Below are positions 51,783 to 61,179 of a stretch of DNA of 64,000 bases, piece after piece. Location: the NCBI GenBank assembly GCA_963746465.1, contig CAVVAY010000007.1, positions 372,001 to 436,000 on the forward strand, written 5' to 3'. A model generated the notes under the pieces. That model was given only the letters and a program-made list of their open reading frames with translations. It did not search any database and had not been told where the DNA came from. Each line of letters starts with the position of its first letter. Within the stretch, counting starts at the first letter, position 1. The position numbers were made by a program, and so were the translations under genes. The stretch is from CAVVAY01 sp963746465 (lineage in GTDB: Bacteria; Actinomycetota; Actinomycetes; JACCUZ01).

Positions 51783-54700
51783 GACCGGACCTCGCGTCCG
51801 GTCTGCTGCGTCACGCCGGCCCGGGTCCGGTACTCCTCGACATAGGCGGGCAGGTCGGGCCCACGCGGCCGCCGTCCCGGCTGGATGTCCGCACTGAGCG
51901 CCTTGGTCTCCTGGATGTGCACGTTGGGGTCCATCGAGGCCGACGTCAGCTCGTTGGGCGAGTCACCGCGCGAGTAGCCGTTGGGTCCCCAGTGGTACGG
52001 CAGGCCGATCTGGTGCACCACTCGCCCGTCCACCTTCAGCGGAGTCATCCGCTGGGTCACCATCACCCGGGCCTCGATCGCGTTGCGCGCCGTGACGACC
52101 GTCGCCCAGGCCATGTGCTCCAGGCCTCGCTCGGCGGCGAGCTCCGGTGACACCTCCACGAACAGCTCGGGCTGCAGCTCGGAGAGGTACGGCGACACCC
52201 GGCTCATGCCGCCGGCGGTGAAGTGCTCGACCAACCGGTAGGTCGTCAGCACGAACGGGAACACGTCCGCTCCGGGCGTGCCGGGATCGGGGTGCAGCAT
52301 GTTCTGCGGGTGGTCGATCAGCGCCCGGGTCGGGTTGCGCTGCTGGCGGTACATCGGGTTCGCGACCGGCGAGTCCTGTGGCTCGTAGTGGGTCGGCAAC
52401 GGTCCGTCGACCAGCCCGCTCGGGGTGAACAGCCAGCCCTTGCCGTCCGCCTGCATGATGAACGCGTCGGTGCCGGACAGCGCGTCCGGCCCGCGCGCGC
52501 CGTTCGGCGGGCGGTACGACGGCGGCTTGTCCGGCTGCATGTCGGGGACGTCGTGCCCGGTCCACTTCTGCTCGTCCGGGTCCCACCACACCAGGGCTTT
52601 GCCCTCGCTCCACGGCTTGCCGTCGGCGTCGGCGGACGCACGGTTGTACAGCGTGCGGCGGTTGGCCGGCCAGGCCCAGGCCCACTCGGCCGCTACCCAG
52701 TCCTGCTCCGAACCGGGCTTGCGCCGTGCGGCCTGGTTGACGCCGTCGGCATAGACACCGCAGTAGATCCAGCAGCCGCAGGACGTCGAGCCGTCATCGG
52801 TGAGCTGGGTGTACGCCGAGAGCGGGTCACCGTTGCCGTCGTACCCGTTGATCTCCCGCAGAACGGCGTCGGCCGACGGTTCGGCGTGCTCGCCGTCGGT
52901 CGGGTAGTCCCACGTCAGGTCCAGCACCGGCCGGTCCATGGGGTCGGTCGACCCGGCCAGCCGTTCCCGGACCCGGCGCCCGAGGTGGTACATGAACCAC
53001 AGGTCGCTGCGGGCGTCGCCGGCCGGCTCCTGCGCCTTGTGGTGCCACTGCAGCCAGCGGTTGGTGTTGGTGAACGTGCCGGACTTCTCGATGTGCGCGG
53101 CGGCGGGAAAGAAGAACACCTCGGTCTGCTGCTGCTCGGTGGGGCACTCGCCGGTCTGCACCTCCGGCCCGTCCTGCCACCAGGTGGCCGACTCGATCAG
53201 GGTGAAGTCGCGCACCACGAGCCAGTCCAGCGCGGCCAGCCCCTGGCGCTGGAACTTGGCGTTGGCCGAGCCGACGGCGGGGTTCTCGCCCATCAGGAAG
53301 TAGCCCTTGCAGGTGCCCTCGGTCTGGGCCTGCACGGTCTCGTAGGTCCCGTGGCTGCCGGTGAGCCGGGGCAGGTAGTCGAAGCAGAAGTCGTTGTCCG
53401 CGGTGGCGGCGTCCCCCCAGTAGGACTTGAGCAGGCTCACCGCGTAGCTCTTCATGTTTCCCCAGAACCCGCGCTCGGCGGCCTCGGCGGCGATGAAGTC
53501 GTCCAGCGACTGGTTCTCGTGCGCGTGCGGCATCGGCAGGTAGCCGGGCAGCAGGTTGTACAGGGTGGGGATGTCGCTGGAGCCCTGGATGCTGGCGTGC
53601 CCGCGCAACGCCTGGATGCCACCACCGGGCCGGCCCACGTTGCCGAGCAGCAGCTGCAGCACCGACGCCGCCCTGATGTACTGCGCGCCCACGGTGTGCT
53701 GGGTCCAGCCGACCGCGTACGCGAAGGCGCTGGTCCGGTGGCGCCCGGAGTTGGCGACCAGCGCCTCGGCGACCTTCGCGAGCAGCTCCTCCGGGATGCC
53801 GCACACCCGCGCCACCATCTCGGGGGTGTAGCGGGAGAAGTGCCGTGTGACGACCTGGAACACGCACATCGGGTGCTGCATGGACTCGTCCCGGCGCGGC
53901 TCGCCCTCGCCGATGCCCGGACCGCCCGACCCGTGCGTCTCGCCGCGGTCGGAGTCCTTGACGCTGCTGCCCCCGTCCGTCCCGCTGGTGTCCTCGCCGG
54001 TGTCCTCGGCGGGGGCCGCTGCCCCGACGGCACCCTTCTCGTCGACACCCTCGTAGCGCCACGAGTGCATGTCGTAGTGGCCGGCATCCTCGTCGAGGCC
54101 CGAGAAGATCCCGTCGAGATCCTCGGTGTCGCGGAACTCGTCGCTCAGGATCGTCGGCCCGTTGGTGTGCGTGACGACGTACTCGCGGAACTCCTTGCCG
54201 TTCGCCAGCACGTAGTTGATCAGTCCGCCGAGGAAGGCGATGTCGCTGCCCGCCCGGATGGGCACGTGGATGTCGGCGACCGCGCTGGTCCGGGTGAACC
54301 GCGGGTCGACGTGGATGATGGTCGCCCCGCGCGCCTTCGCCTCCATCACCCACTGGAAGCCGACCGGGTGCGCCTCGGCGAAGTTCGAGCCCTCGATCAC
54401 GATGCAGTCCGAGTTCTGCAGGTCCTGCATGAACATCGTCGAGCCGCCCCGCCCGAACGAGGTACCCAGGCCGGCGACCGTCGAGCTGTGGCAGACCCTG
54501 GCCTGGTTCTCCACCTGCACCACGCCCAGAGCGGTGAACAGCTTCTTGATCAGGTAGTTCTCCTCGTTGTCCAGCGCGGCGCCACCGAGGCTGGCGATGC
54601 CGAGGGTGCGCCGGGTGGGCTTGCCCTCGTGCTCCCACTCCCAGGTCGCGGCGCGGGTGGCCACGACGCGGTCGGCGACCATGTCCATCGCGGTCTCGAG

Positions 54701-55057
54701 GTCGAGCTCCTCCCAGTCGGTGGCGTACGGCCGCCGGTGCAGCACCGTGTGCCGGCGGTGCGCCCCGGTCGTGAGCTGCAGTGTCGAGGCGCCTTTCGGG
54801 CAGAGCCGGCCGCGGCTGATGGGGGAGTCCGGGTCGCCCTCGATCTGCACGACCTTGCCGTCGCGCACGTAGACGTTCTGGCCGCAGCCGACCGCGCAGT
54901 AGGGGCAGATCGACTTCACGACCTCGTCGGCGGTGGCCACTCGCGGCTGCAACTCCGCGGTCGCAGCGGACCTGCTGGCCGCCCCCAGCCCGAGGCGGTC
55001 CGTCCCGGTGAGCTGCCGGTAGACCGGCCACCGCTCGATCCAGGTCCGCACGCTCAT
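51779..55057 (-). CDS. fdhA: Formate dehydrogenase catalytic subunit (molybdopterin, Cys form)
   Basis: This 1092-residue molybdopterin oxidoreductase oxidises formate to CO2. A [4Fe-4S] site is C51-x2-C54-x3-C58-x27-C86. The active-site ligand is C189 in ENQARVCHSSTVAG, where E. coli FdnG has selenocysteine, so no UGA recoding is needed. No twin-arginine signal is visible at the N-terminus (MSVRTWIERWPVYRQL), suggesting a cytoplasmic face. Residues about 336-392 are an unusual Gly/Ser/Asp/Glu-rich insert. First gene of the fdhABC operon, with GGAAGGGGAG before the ATG. Chaperone and cofactor genes (fdhD, mob) are not in the window. Confidence 0.95.
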   Translation of the reverse strand: MSVRTWIERWPVYRQLTGTDRLGLGAASRSAATAELQPRVATADEVVKSICPYCAVGCGQNVYVRDGKVVQIEGDPDSPISRGRLCPKGASTLQLTTGAHRRHTVLHRRPYATDWEELDLETAMDMVADRVVATRAATWEWEHEGKPTRRTLGIASLGGAALDNEENYLIKKLFTALGVVQVENQARVCHSSTVAGLGTSFGRGGSTMFMQDLQNSDCIVIEGSNFAEAHPVGFQWVMEAKARGATIIHVDPRFTRTSAVADIHVPIRAGSDIAFLGGLINYVLANGKEFREYVVTHTNGPTILSDEFRDTEDLDGIFSGLDEDAGHYDMHSWRYEGVDEKGAVGAAAPAEDTGEDTSGTDGGSSVKDSDRGETHGSGGPGIGEGEPRRDESMQHPMCVFQVVTRHFSRYTPEMVARVCGIPEELLAKVAEALVANSGRHRTSAFAYAVGWTQHTVGAQYIRAASVLQLLLGNVGRPGGGIQALRGHASIQGSSDIPTLYNLLPGYLPMPHAHENQSLDDFIAAEAAERGFWGNMKSYAVSLLKSYWGDAATADNDFCFDYLPRLTGSHGTYETVQAQTEGTCKGYFLMGENPAVGSANAKFQRQGLAALDWLVVRDFTLIESATWWQDGPEVQTGECPTEQQQTEVFFFPAAAHIEKSGTFTNTNRWLQWHHKAQEPAGDARSDLWFMYHLGRRVRERLAGSTDPMDRPVLDLTWDYPTDGEHAEPSADAVLREINGYDGNGDPLSAYTQLTDDGSTSCGCWIYCGVYADGVNQAARRKPGSEQDWVAAEWAWAWPANRRTLYNRASADADGKPWSEGKALVWWDPDEQKWTGHDVPDMQPDKPPSYRPPNGARGPDALSGTDAFIMQADGKGWLFTPSGLVDGPLPTHYEPQDSPVANPMYRQQRNPTRALIDHPQNMLHPDPGTPGADVFPFVLTTYRLVEHFTAGGMSRVSPYLSELQPELFVEVSPELAAERGLEHMAWATVVTARNAIEARVMVTQRMTPLKVDGRVVHQIGLPYHWGPNGYSRGDSPNELTSASMDPNVHIQETKALSADIQPGRRPRGPDLPAYVEEYRTRAGVTQQTGREVRS

Positions 55058-55165
55058 CGCCCGCTCCCCTTCCGCCCGGTACCCCCGCGTTTCCCGAGGA
55101 GGTCGACGCTAACCCCGGGACCGTCCCCTCGACGACCCGGGGGATCAGCGACGACGATGGTCGCC

Positions 55166-55405
55166 ATGAGCGATGGAACGATCCACCACCAGATCAACGA
55201 GCTCGTCGAACGCGAGCACCAGCTGCGCGACCAGCTCGCCGCCGGAGGCACCGACGACGACCGGGCGGCGCTGCGGCACGTCGAGGAGTCCCTGGACCAG
55301 TGCTGGGACCTGCTCCGGCAGCGCGACGCCCGGCGCAGCGCCGGTGCCGACCCGGACGAAGCCAAGCCGCGGCCGGTGCCAGAGGTGGAGGGCTACCTGC
55401 AGTAG
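55166..55405 (+). CDS. DUF2630 family protein
   Basis: This 79-residue helical protein opens SDGTIHHQINELVEREHQLR and contains WDLLRQRDARR, the pattern of the small actinobacterial DUF2630 family. Its function is unknown. The ATG at 55166 is chosen over one at 55157 because the family begins at this point. It is divergent from the formate dehydrogenase operon. Confidence 0.85.
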   Translation: MSDGTIHHQINELVEREHQLRDQLAAGGTDDDRAALRHVEESLDQCWDLLRQRDARRSAGADPDEAKPRPVPEVEGYLQ

Positions 55406-55469
55406 GAGCTGTCGCTGAGACGCGCCGGGAAGGCGGAACACCCTCCCGGGTCATCACGTTGGGCACGGC

Positions 55470-55865
55470 ATGACCGCCGCCTCCGCCCGCCCACCCCGAT
55501 CCTTCTCGCGCGCGGTCGACCTCGCCGGGGCGCGCGCCAGCCTCACCGCCGAGCGGGTCGCGGCCGCCAGCCGGATCGCTGCGCTGGAACGCGACATCGC
55601 CGTGATCATGGACTCGGCGCGGGCCGGGGCGACCGACGACGAGCACGACCCCGAGGGCGCGACCATCGCCTTCGAGCGGGCCCAGGCGATGGCTCTGCTC
55701 GAGGAGACCCGGCTGCAGGTCGAGGTCCTCGACCAGGCCCTGGCCCGGGTCGACGCCGGCAGCTACGGCCGGTGCGAGGCCTGCGGCGAGGCCATCGCGC
55801 CCGAGCGGCTCGCCGTCCGGCCGGCCGCCACGCACTGCATCACCTGCGCGTCCCGCCTGCGCTAG
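55470..55865 (+). CDS. DksA/TraR-type zinc-finger protein
   Basis: This 131-residue protein has a long coiled-coil-like helical part (LTAERVAAASRIAALERDIA to LLEETRLQVEVLDQALARV) and a C-terminal four-Cys zinc finger (CEAC and CITC). The general plan is that of DksA/TraR regulators, which bind the secondary channel of RNA polymerase and modulate promoters with ppGpp. The acidic DksA tip motif is not evident, so its effect on polymerase is uncertain. Confidence 0.88.
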   Translation: MTAASARPPRSFSRAVDLAGARASLTAERVAAASRIAALERDIAVIMDSARAGATDDEHDPEGATIAFERAQAMALLEETRLQVEVLDQALARVDAGSYGRCEACGEAIAPERLAVRPAATHCITCASRLR

Positions 55866-55941
55866 CGGGAGTCACCGGGTCCGGCGGGTGCCGAAGGTGG
55901 GACAAGTCGGCCACCGGTGGTTGCGGGAAACAACCAGTTAC

Positions 55942-55954
55942 TAGGATCGCTGGC
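55942..55954 (+). promoter_or_regulatory. Leaderless-type promoter -10 element of the tmsAB-like operon
   Basis: TAGGAT (55942-55947) is followed by 7 bases and the ATG at 55955. An upstream TTGCGG (55921-55926) lies 15 bases before it and could be a weak -35. Confidence 0.5.
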
Positions 55955-57343
55955 ATGGTCGCGCACGACGAGGCCCGACGACGACTGGTGGCGCAGTACG
56001 ACGCCATCCCGGCCGGCTCTGCCGTGCGCCTGGCCAAGCGGACGTCGAACCTCTTCCGCCCGCGTGACCGCACGGCCTCCCCGGGCCTGGACGTCGCCGG
56101 GCTCGACTCGGTCCTCACCGTCGATCCGGTGGCGCGAACCGCTGACGTGCAGGCGATGACGACCTACGAGCACCTCGTCGATGCCACCCTCGCGCACGGC
56201 CTGATGCCCTTGGTCGTGCCCCAGCTGAAGACGATCACGATCGGCGGTGCGATCACCGGGTTGGGCATCGAGGCCTCGTCGTTCCGCAACGGCCTGCCGC
56301 ACGAGTCGGTTCGCGAGATCGAGGTGCTGACCGGCGACGGCCAGGTGGTCGTCGCCCGACCGGAAGGTCCGGACGCAGACCTGTTCCGAGCGTTCCCGAA
56401 CTCCTACGGCACGCTCGGTTACGCGCTGCGGGTGCTGATCGACCTCGAACCGGTGCGGCCGTTCGTCCGACTCCGGCACGTCCGCTTCGCCGACCTGGAC
56501 CAGCTCGTCTCCGCCGTCGAGCAGGTGATCGCCGAGCGGAGCTACGACGGGGAGCCGGTCGACTTCCTGGACGGCGTGGTGTTCTCCGCCGACGAGGCCT
56601 ACCTCTCGCTGGGGTCCTGGGCCGACGAGGCGCCGTACACCTCCGACTACACCGGCAACCAGATCTACTACCGCTCCATCCAACAGCGCCGGGTCGACTA
56701 CCTGACGGTGCGCGACTACCTCTGGCGCTGGGACACCGACTGGTTCTGGTGCTCGCGGGCGTTCGGCGCGCAGAACCCGCGCTACCGCCGGCTGTGGCCC
56801 AAGCGATGGCTGCGCAGCGACGTCTACTGGAAGCTGATCCGGCTGGAGAACCGCTACCACGTCGCGGCCCGCCTGGAGGCGCGCAAGGGGCTTCCCCCGC
56901 GCGAACGTGTGGTGCAGGACGTCGAGATCCCGCTCGCTCGGAGCGCTGACTTCCTGCGCTGGTTCCTCCGCGAGGTGCCGATCGAGCCGGTATGGCTGTG
57001 CCCGCTGCGGCTGCGCGACGGCGGCGCCACCGCGCTGTTCTCCGCCGAGAGCGGCACGCCGTGGCCGCTCTACCCCCTGCGCCGTGGCGAGACCTACGTG
57101 AACATCGGCTTCTGGTCGACCGTCGCGATCGAGGGCGGTCGCACCGACGGTGACGTCAACAAGCGGATCGAGGAGGTGGTCGCGGAGCACGGCGGTCACA
57201 AGTCGCTCTACTCCGATGCCTTTTACGGCGAGGACGAGTTCTGGCTGCTGTACGGCGGAGAGGACTACCACGCCGCGAAGAAGCGTTACGACCCCCAGTC
57301 ACGACTGCTCGACCTGTATGCAAAGGCGGTGCAACGACGATGA
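55955..57343 (+). CDS. FAD-binding oxidoreductase, TmsA/UfaA1-like
   Basis: This 462-residue flavoenzyme of the FAD-linked oxidase (FAD_binding_4) family has the FAD-binding stretch ADVQAMTTYEHLVDATLAHG, PQLKTITIGGAITGLGIEASSF and NSYGTLGYALR, and a C-terminal region like sterol delta-24 reductases. In mycobacteria and relatives the homologue (UfaA1/TmsA/BfaA) reduces a 10-methylene fatty acyl group to 10-methyl. The next gene, overlapping by ATGA, encodes the matching methyltransferase, so both probably make 10-methyl (tuberculostearic-type) membrane lipids. Confidence 0.88.
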   Translation: MVAHDEARRRLVAQYDAIPAGSAVRLAKRTSNLFRPRDRTASPGLDVAGLDSVLTVDPVARTADVQAMTTYEHLVDATLAHGLMPLVVPQLKTITIGGAITGLGIEASSFRNGLPHESVREIEVLTGDGQVVVARPEGPDADLFRAFPNSYGTLGYALRVLIDLEPVRPFVRLRHVRFADLDQLVSAVEQVIAERSYDGEPVDFLDGVVFSADEAYLSLGSWADEAPYTSDYTGNQIYYRSIQQRRVDYLTVRDYLWRWDTDWFWCSRAFGAQNPRYRRLWPKRWLRSDVYWKLIRLENRYHVAARLEARKGLPPRERVVQDVEIPLARSADFLRWFLREVPIEPVWLCPLRLRDGGATALFSAESGTPWPLYPLRRGETYVNIGFWSTVAIEGGRTDGDVNKRIEEVVAEHGGHKSLYSDAFYGEDEFWLLYGGEDYHAAKKRYDPQSRLLDLYAKAVQRR

Positions 57344-58647
57344 CCTTCAAGATCGACACCGGCGCCCGGACCCGTGCCGGCGCGGTCACCCTCGGCGACA
57401 TGTTCGAGGGCCTGTTCGGAGCCGATGCGCCGGTGCGCTTCTCGGCGTACGACGGGAGCACCGCGGGCGATCCATCGGCCACCCTCGGCATCCGGCTCAC
57501 CAACCCGCGCGGCGTCTCCTACCTCGCGACCGCGCCCGGTTCGCTGGGTCTCGCGCGGGCCTACCTGAAGGGCGACCTCGAGCTCGAGGGGGTCCACCCG
57601 GGCGACCCCTACGAGATGCTCAAGCTCATCGACGACGACCTGCAGCCGCAGCGCCCGCCGATGTCGGAGGCGTTGACCTGGGCGCGGTCGCTCGGCGTCC
57701 GGACCTTCGTGCCGCCCCCGCTTCCCGAGCAGGAGATCGTGCCCTGGCAGCGCCGCGGGCTGCGCCACTCGCGCTCACGAGACGCGTCGTCGATCAGCCA
57801 CCACTACGACGTCTCCAACACGTTCTACGAGCACGTGCTCGGCCCCTCGATGACCTACACCTGCGCCTGCTACCCCGCGGCCGACGCCACCCTCGAGCAG
57901 GCCCAGGAGCACAAGTTCGACCTGGTCGCGCGCAAGCTCGGCCTCCAGCCGGGCATGCGGCTGCTCGACGTGGGCTGCGGCTGGGGCGGCATGGTGCGGC
58001 ACGCCGCAGCGAACTACGGCGTACAGGTCATCGGTGTGACTCTCTCGCGCGAGCAGGCCACCTGGGCCCAGGAGCGCATCAAGGCCGACGGTCTCGACCA
58101 CCTGGCCGAGGTGCGGCACAGCGACTACCGCGACGTGCGCGAGCGGGAGTTCGACGCGGTCAGCTCGATCGGCCTGATCGAGCACATCGGCGTGAAGAAC
58201 TACCCGGCCTACTTCCGGTTCCTCCGCTCGCGGCTGCGTCCCGGCGGCCGGCTGCTCAACCACGGCATCACCCGGCCGGACAACAAGCACCCCGGTCTGC
58301 CGCAACGCGGGTTCATCGGCCGGTACGTGTTCCCGGACGGCGAGCTCACCGGCTCCGGCGACATCGTGCGCGCCGTCGAGGACTCGGGTCTCGAGGTGCA
58401 GCACCAGGAGAACCTGCGGGTGCACTACGCCCGGACGCTGCAGGCGTGGTGCGACAACCTGGTCGAGCACTGGGACGAGTGCGTCGCCGACGCGAGCCTG
58501 CCGATCGCCAAGGTGTGGGGGCTCTACATGGCCGGGTCCCGGCTGGCCTTCGAGCGCAACGGCATCCAGCTGCACCAGGTGCTGGGCACCCGCACTGCCA
58601 CCGACGGCACGTCCGGCTACCCGCTGCGGCCCGACTTCGGCGTGTGA
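57340..58647 (+). CDS. SAM-dependent fatty acid methyltransferase, TmsB/cyclopropane synthase family
   Basis: This 435-residue protein has a variable N-terminal domain and a C-terminal CFA-synthase-like domain. SAM site LLDVGCGWGG is at 208-217; SRSRDASSISHHYDVSNTFYEHVLG and YTCACYP precede it, and SIGLIEHIG with the catalytic Glu follows. With the FAD reductase partner it should methylate C10 of oleoyl chains in phospholipids via a methylene intermediate. A plain cyclopropane synthase is the alternative, but the gene pair argues for the 10-methyl pathway. Confidence 0.9.
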   Translation: MTFKIDTGARTRAGAVTLGDMFEGLFGADAPVRFSAYDGSTAGDPSATLGIRLTNPRGVSYLATAPGSLGLARAYLKGDLELEGVHPGDPYEMLKLIDDDLQPQRPPMSEALTWARSLGVRTFVPPPLPEQEIVPWQRRGLRHSRSRDASSISHHYDVSNTFYEHVLGPSMTYTCACYPAADATLEQAQEHKFDLVARKLGLQPGMRLLDVGCGWGGMVRHAAANYGVQVIGVTLSREQATWAQERIKADGLDHLAEVRHSDYRDVREREFDAVSSIGLIEHIGVKNYPAYFRFLRSRLRPGGRLLNHGITRPDNKHPGLPQRGFIGRYVFPDGELTGSGDIVRAVEDSGLEVQHQENLRVHYARTLQAWCDNLVEHWDECVADASLPIAKVWGLYMAGSRLAFERNGIQLHQVLGTRTATDGTSGYPLRPDFGV

Positions 58648-58741
58648 CGGCAGCGCTGGTCGACCGTGGTCGTCGACCCGCGCTGGGTGCCGGTTCGGCG
58701 TCGTCCTGACGGCGGCCTGGTTGCTGGTGCACAGTGAGCAG

Positions 58742-60115
58742 ATGAGCGCGCGACCCGACCAGTACGACAAGGCCCTCGACCGCGCCGCGGCGCACGCCCG
58801 GGACTGGCTCGCCGAGGTGCCCGGACGCACGGTCCCTCCGAAAGCCACCGCCGACGAGGTCGTCGCCGCGCTGGGCGAGCTGCCCGACGGTCCGACCGAT
58901 GCGGCCGAGGTGGTCGACCTGCTGGCCGCGAGTGTCGAGCCCGGACTGATGGCGATCGCGTCCGGCCGGTTCTTCGGCTGGGTGATGGGCGGCACCCTGC
59001 CCGCGGCGCTTGGTGCCGACTGGATGGTCAGCGCCTGGGACCAGAACACCGGCATGCGTTTCGTGACGCCGGGGGCGGCTGCCGCCGAGGAGGTGGCTGC
59101 GACCTGGCTGCTCGACCTGCTCGGGCTGCCCGCCACCGCCGACGTCGGCTACGTGACCGGCGGCACGATGGCCAACTTCACCGGTCTCGCTGCCGGTCGT
59201 CAGGACGTCCTGAGCAGGGCCGGCTGGGACCTCGACCGCGACGGGCTGACCGGGGCGCCGCGGGTCACCGTGCTGGTGGGCGCCGACCGGCACACCAGCG
59301 TCGACGTCGCGCTGCGCTACCTCGGGCTGGGTGCTCCCAGGCCCGTCGCGGCCGACGACCAGGGCCGGATCCGCCCGGAGGCGCTGGCCGCGGCCTTCTC
59401 CGAGGTCGACGGACCGGTGATCCTCGCCCTGCAGGCGGGCAACTTGCATTCCGGCGCCTTCGACCCCTTCGCCGACTGCATCGACCTGGCCCACGAGCAC
59501 GGCGCATTCGTCCACGTCGACGGCGCCTTCGGGCTCTGGGCCGGAGCCACACCCGGGCTCCGGCATCTCGTCAGCGGCATCGAGAAGGCCGACTCCTGGG
59601 CCACCGACGCGCACAAGACGCTGAACACGCCGTACGACTGCGGCATCGCTATCGTGCGCGACCCGGCTGCGCTGCGGGCCGCGTTCGGCATCCAGGCGAG
59701 CTACCTGATCAACCCCTCGGAACGCGGTGATCCGCTGGACCGGGTGCCGGAGATGTCCCGGCGGGCCCGTGGCGTGCCGGTGTGGGCCGCGTTGCGGTCT
59801 CTCGGCAGGTCCGGCGTGGCCGACCTGGTCGACGGGCTGGCGGCCAACGCCCGCGTCATCGCAGACGGCATCGCGAGCATCCCCGGAGCCGAGATCCTCA
59901 ACGACGTCGTCTACACCCAGGTGTCGGTGGCGTTCGGCGACGACGAGCGCACCCGGGCGGTCACCGAGCGGCTGCTGGCCGACGGGACCGCGTGGATGTC
60001 GGGCTCGCGGTGGCGCGACCGGGCGGTGCTGCGGGTGTCGGTGAGCAACTGGTCCACCGACGAGGACGACGTAGCCGCCAGTGTCGACGCCGTACGCCGG
60101 GCCGCTAGCGGGTGA
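58742..60115 (+). CDS. Pyridoxal-phosphate-dependent decarboxylase family protein
   Basis: This 457-residue group II decarboxylase-fold enzyme has GRFFGWVMGGTLPAALGADW, the PLP region FVTPGAAAAEEVAATWLLDL and GYVTGGTMANFTGL, an Asp in HVDGAFGLWAG and the Schiff-base lysine K292 in ATDAHKTLNTPYD. It belongs with glutamate/aromatic amino acid decarboxylases, though many such actinobacterial enzymes are unassigned and could act as aldolases or aminotransferases. The ATG at 58742 is chosen over an upstream in-frame start at 58721. Its end overlaps the convergent secreted protein gene by 11 bases. Confidence 0.88.
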   Translation: MSARPDQYDKALDRAAAHARDWLAEVPGRTVPPKATADEVVAALGELPDGPTDAAEVVDLLAASVEPGLMAIASGRFFGWVMGGTLPAALGADWMVSAWDQNTGMRFVTPGAAAAEEVAATWLLDLLGLPATADVGYVTGGTMANFTGLAAGRQDVLSRAGWDLDRDGLTGAPRVTVLVGADRHTSVDVALRYLGLGAPRPVAADDQGRIRPEALAAAFSEVDGPVILALQAGNLHSGAFDPFADCIDLAHEHGAFVHVDGAFGLWAGATPGLRHLVSGIEKADSWATDAHKTLNTPYDCGIAIVRDPAALRAAFGIQASYLINPSERGDPLDRVPEMSRRARGVPVWAALRSLGRSGVADLVDGLAANARVIADGIASIPGAEILNDVVYTQVSVAFGDDERTRAVTERLLADGTAWMSGSRWRDRAVLRVSVSNWSTDEDDVAASVDAVRRAASG

Positions 60116-61082
60116 CGGGCCTGGCCTGGGCGCTGCCGGGTCGGACCCGCAACGGCGCCGTGTCGACCGCCTCGAACGCCGACGCGGGGATGGACTTGAG
60201 CTGGTCGAGCAGCCCGCCCGGCCAGCGGTTGTCGGCGGTCCCCTGGAAGTACCAGGGTGAGCCGTTGTCGGCGAGCACCAGCCCGTAGCGCTTCATGGCC
60301 CGCAGCACGGTGCGGGTGTCGGCGCGGTAGGAGCTGGTGGGGAAGGACGCCTTGAGCCGGAACCGCGCGCCCATCGGCGGGTACGCCGGGTCGCTGACCG
60401 AGCCGGCGTCGTGCCGGGCCGGCCACAGGTGCTTGCGGTCGGTGACGTCGGTGGTGAACCGGATCGCGTGGTCCACCCGGCCGGAGCGCACCTCGCGGTA
60501 GCGCAGCAGCCCGGGCAGGATCGGCAGGCCGGCTGCGTCGGACGACGTCCAGCCCTGCGGACGCAGCTTGTTGCTGGTGAGCCGCCAGGTGGCGCCGGAG
60601 CCCGCGCTCCACCGTCCACCGGCCTGAGGATAGGTCGACCAGGTCTCGTAGAGCCGACAGGTGGTTCGGTCGACGACGACGGCATGCCGGTCGCCTCCCG
60701 CGTCGCGGCCGCCCTCGATCTTCGTGTCGTCGCCGAACGGGTAGCCGACGTCGTCGCTCTCGTCGTCGTAGTCGAAGGACACGGTGACCTTGGCGTGGTC
60801 GCCGCCGACCACCGTGACCGGGATGCCGTAGGGCACCGGCTGCTCCCCGTACGAGGGACCGAAGTCGGGGTGCAGCCGGCTGCCGGACGACATGTGTGAG
60901 AGCCACGCCTGGCTGCGCGGATGGACGGCCAGGCCGCGCACGTCGGCGTGCCAGTAGTTGTTGGCGGGGAAGACGGGACAGGTGGTGCCCGGGAGGTTGC
61001 GGGTGCCTCCGGAGGCCGCCCCGCCGGCAGCCGCGACGAGGGTCAGTACCAGGGCGGCAGTGGCCGCGGAACTCGTTCTCAC
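60105..61082 (-). CDS. Secreted protein of unknown function
   Basis: This 325-residue protein has a Sec signal peptide (about residues 1-26: TSSAATAALVLTLVAAAGGAASG). The mature part begins TCPVFPANNYWHADVRGLAV, with PNFGPSYG-like DFGPSYGEQPVPYGIPV, TCRLYETWSTYP and VDHAIRFTT, a pattern of two Cys that may form a disulfide. I do not recognise a characterised family, although Trp/Tyr-rich aromatic clusters hint at carbohydrate binding. The GTG start overlaps its own GGAGG ribosome site, leaving no spacer, so the true start or initiation mode is unclear. Confidence 0.8.
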   Translation of the reverse strand: MRTSSAATAALVLTLVAAAGGAASGGTRNLPGTTCPVFPANNYWHADVRGLAVHPRSQAWLSHMSSGSRLHPDFGPSYGEQPVPYGIPVTVVGGDHAKVTVSFDYDDESDDVGYPFGDDTKIEGGRDAGGDRHAVVVDRTTCRLYETWSTYPQAGGRWSAGSGATWRLTSNKLRPQGWTSSDAAGLPILPGLLRYREVRSGRVDHAIRFTTDVTDRKHLWPARHDAGSVSDPAYPPMGARFRLKASFPTSSYRADTRTVLRAMKRYGLVLADNGSPWYFQGTADNRWPGGLLDQLKSIPASAFEAVDTAPLRVRPGSAQARPVTR

Positions 61083-61167
61083 CTCCTGATCATCGGCAGC
61101 CGCCGGCCCGGGGTCGAGGGCCGCCCGTGTGACACGCCAGGGAATGGGACAGATCGGGCGACCCGGC

Positions 61168-61179
61168 TAGCCTGGCGCC
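61168..61179 (+). promoter_or_regulatory. Leaderless-type promoter -10 element of the flavohaemoglobin-like gene
   Basis: TAGCCT (61168-61173) is followed by 6 bases (GGCGCC) and the ATG at 61180. No ribosome site is present. Confidence 0.45.

Noticed and set aside
54480..54500. Possible selenocysteine codon in formate dehydrogenase
   Set aside because: The codon at the active-site position encodes Cys, so no UGA readthrough is involved.
52223..55405. A 1060-codon plus-strand frame antisense to fdhA
   Set aside because: Only its last 79 codons (DUF2630) are real; the remainder is a GC-rich shadow of the dehydrogenase.
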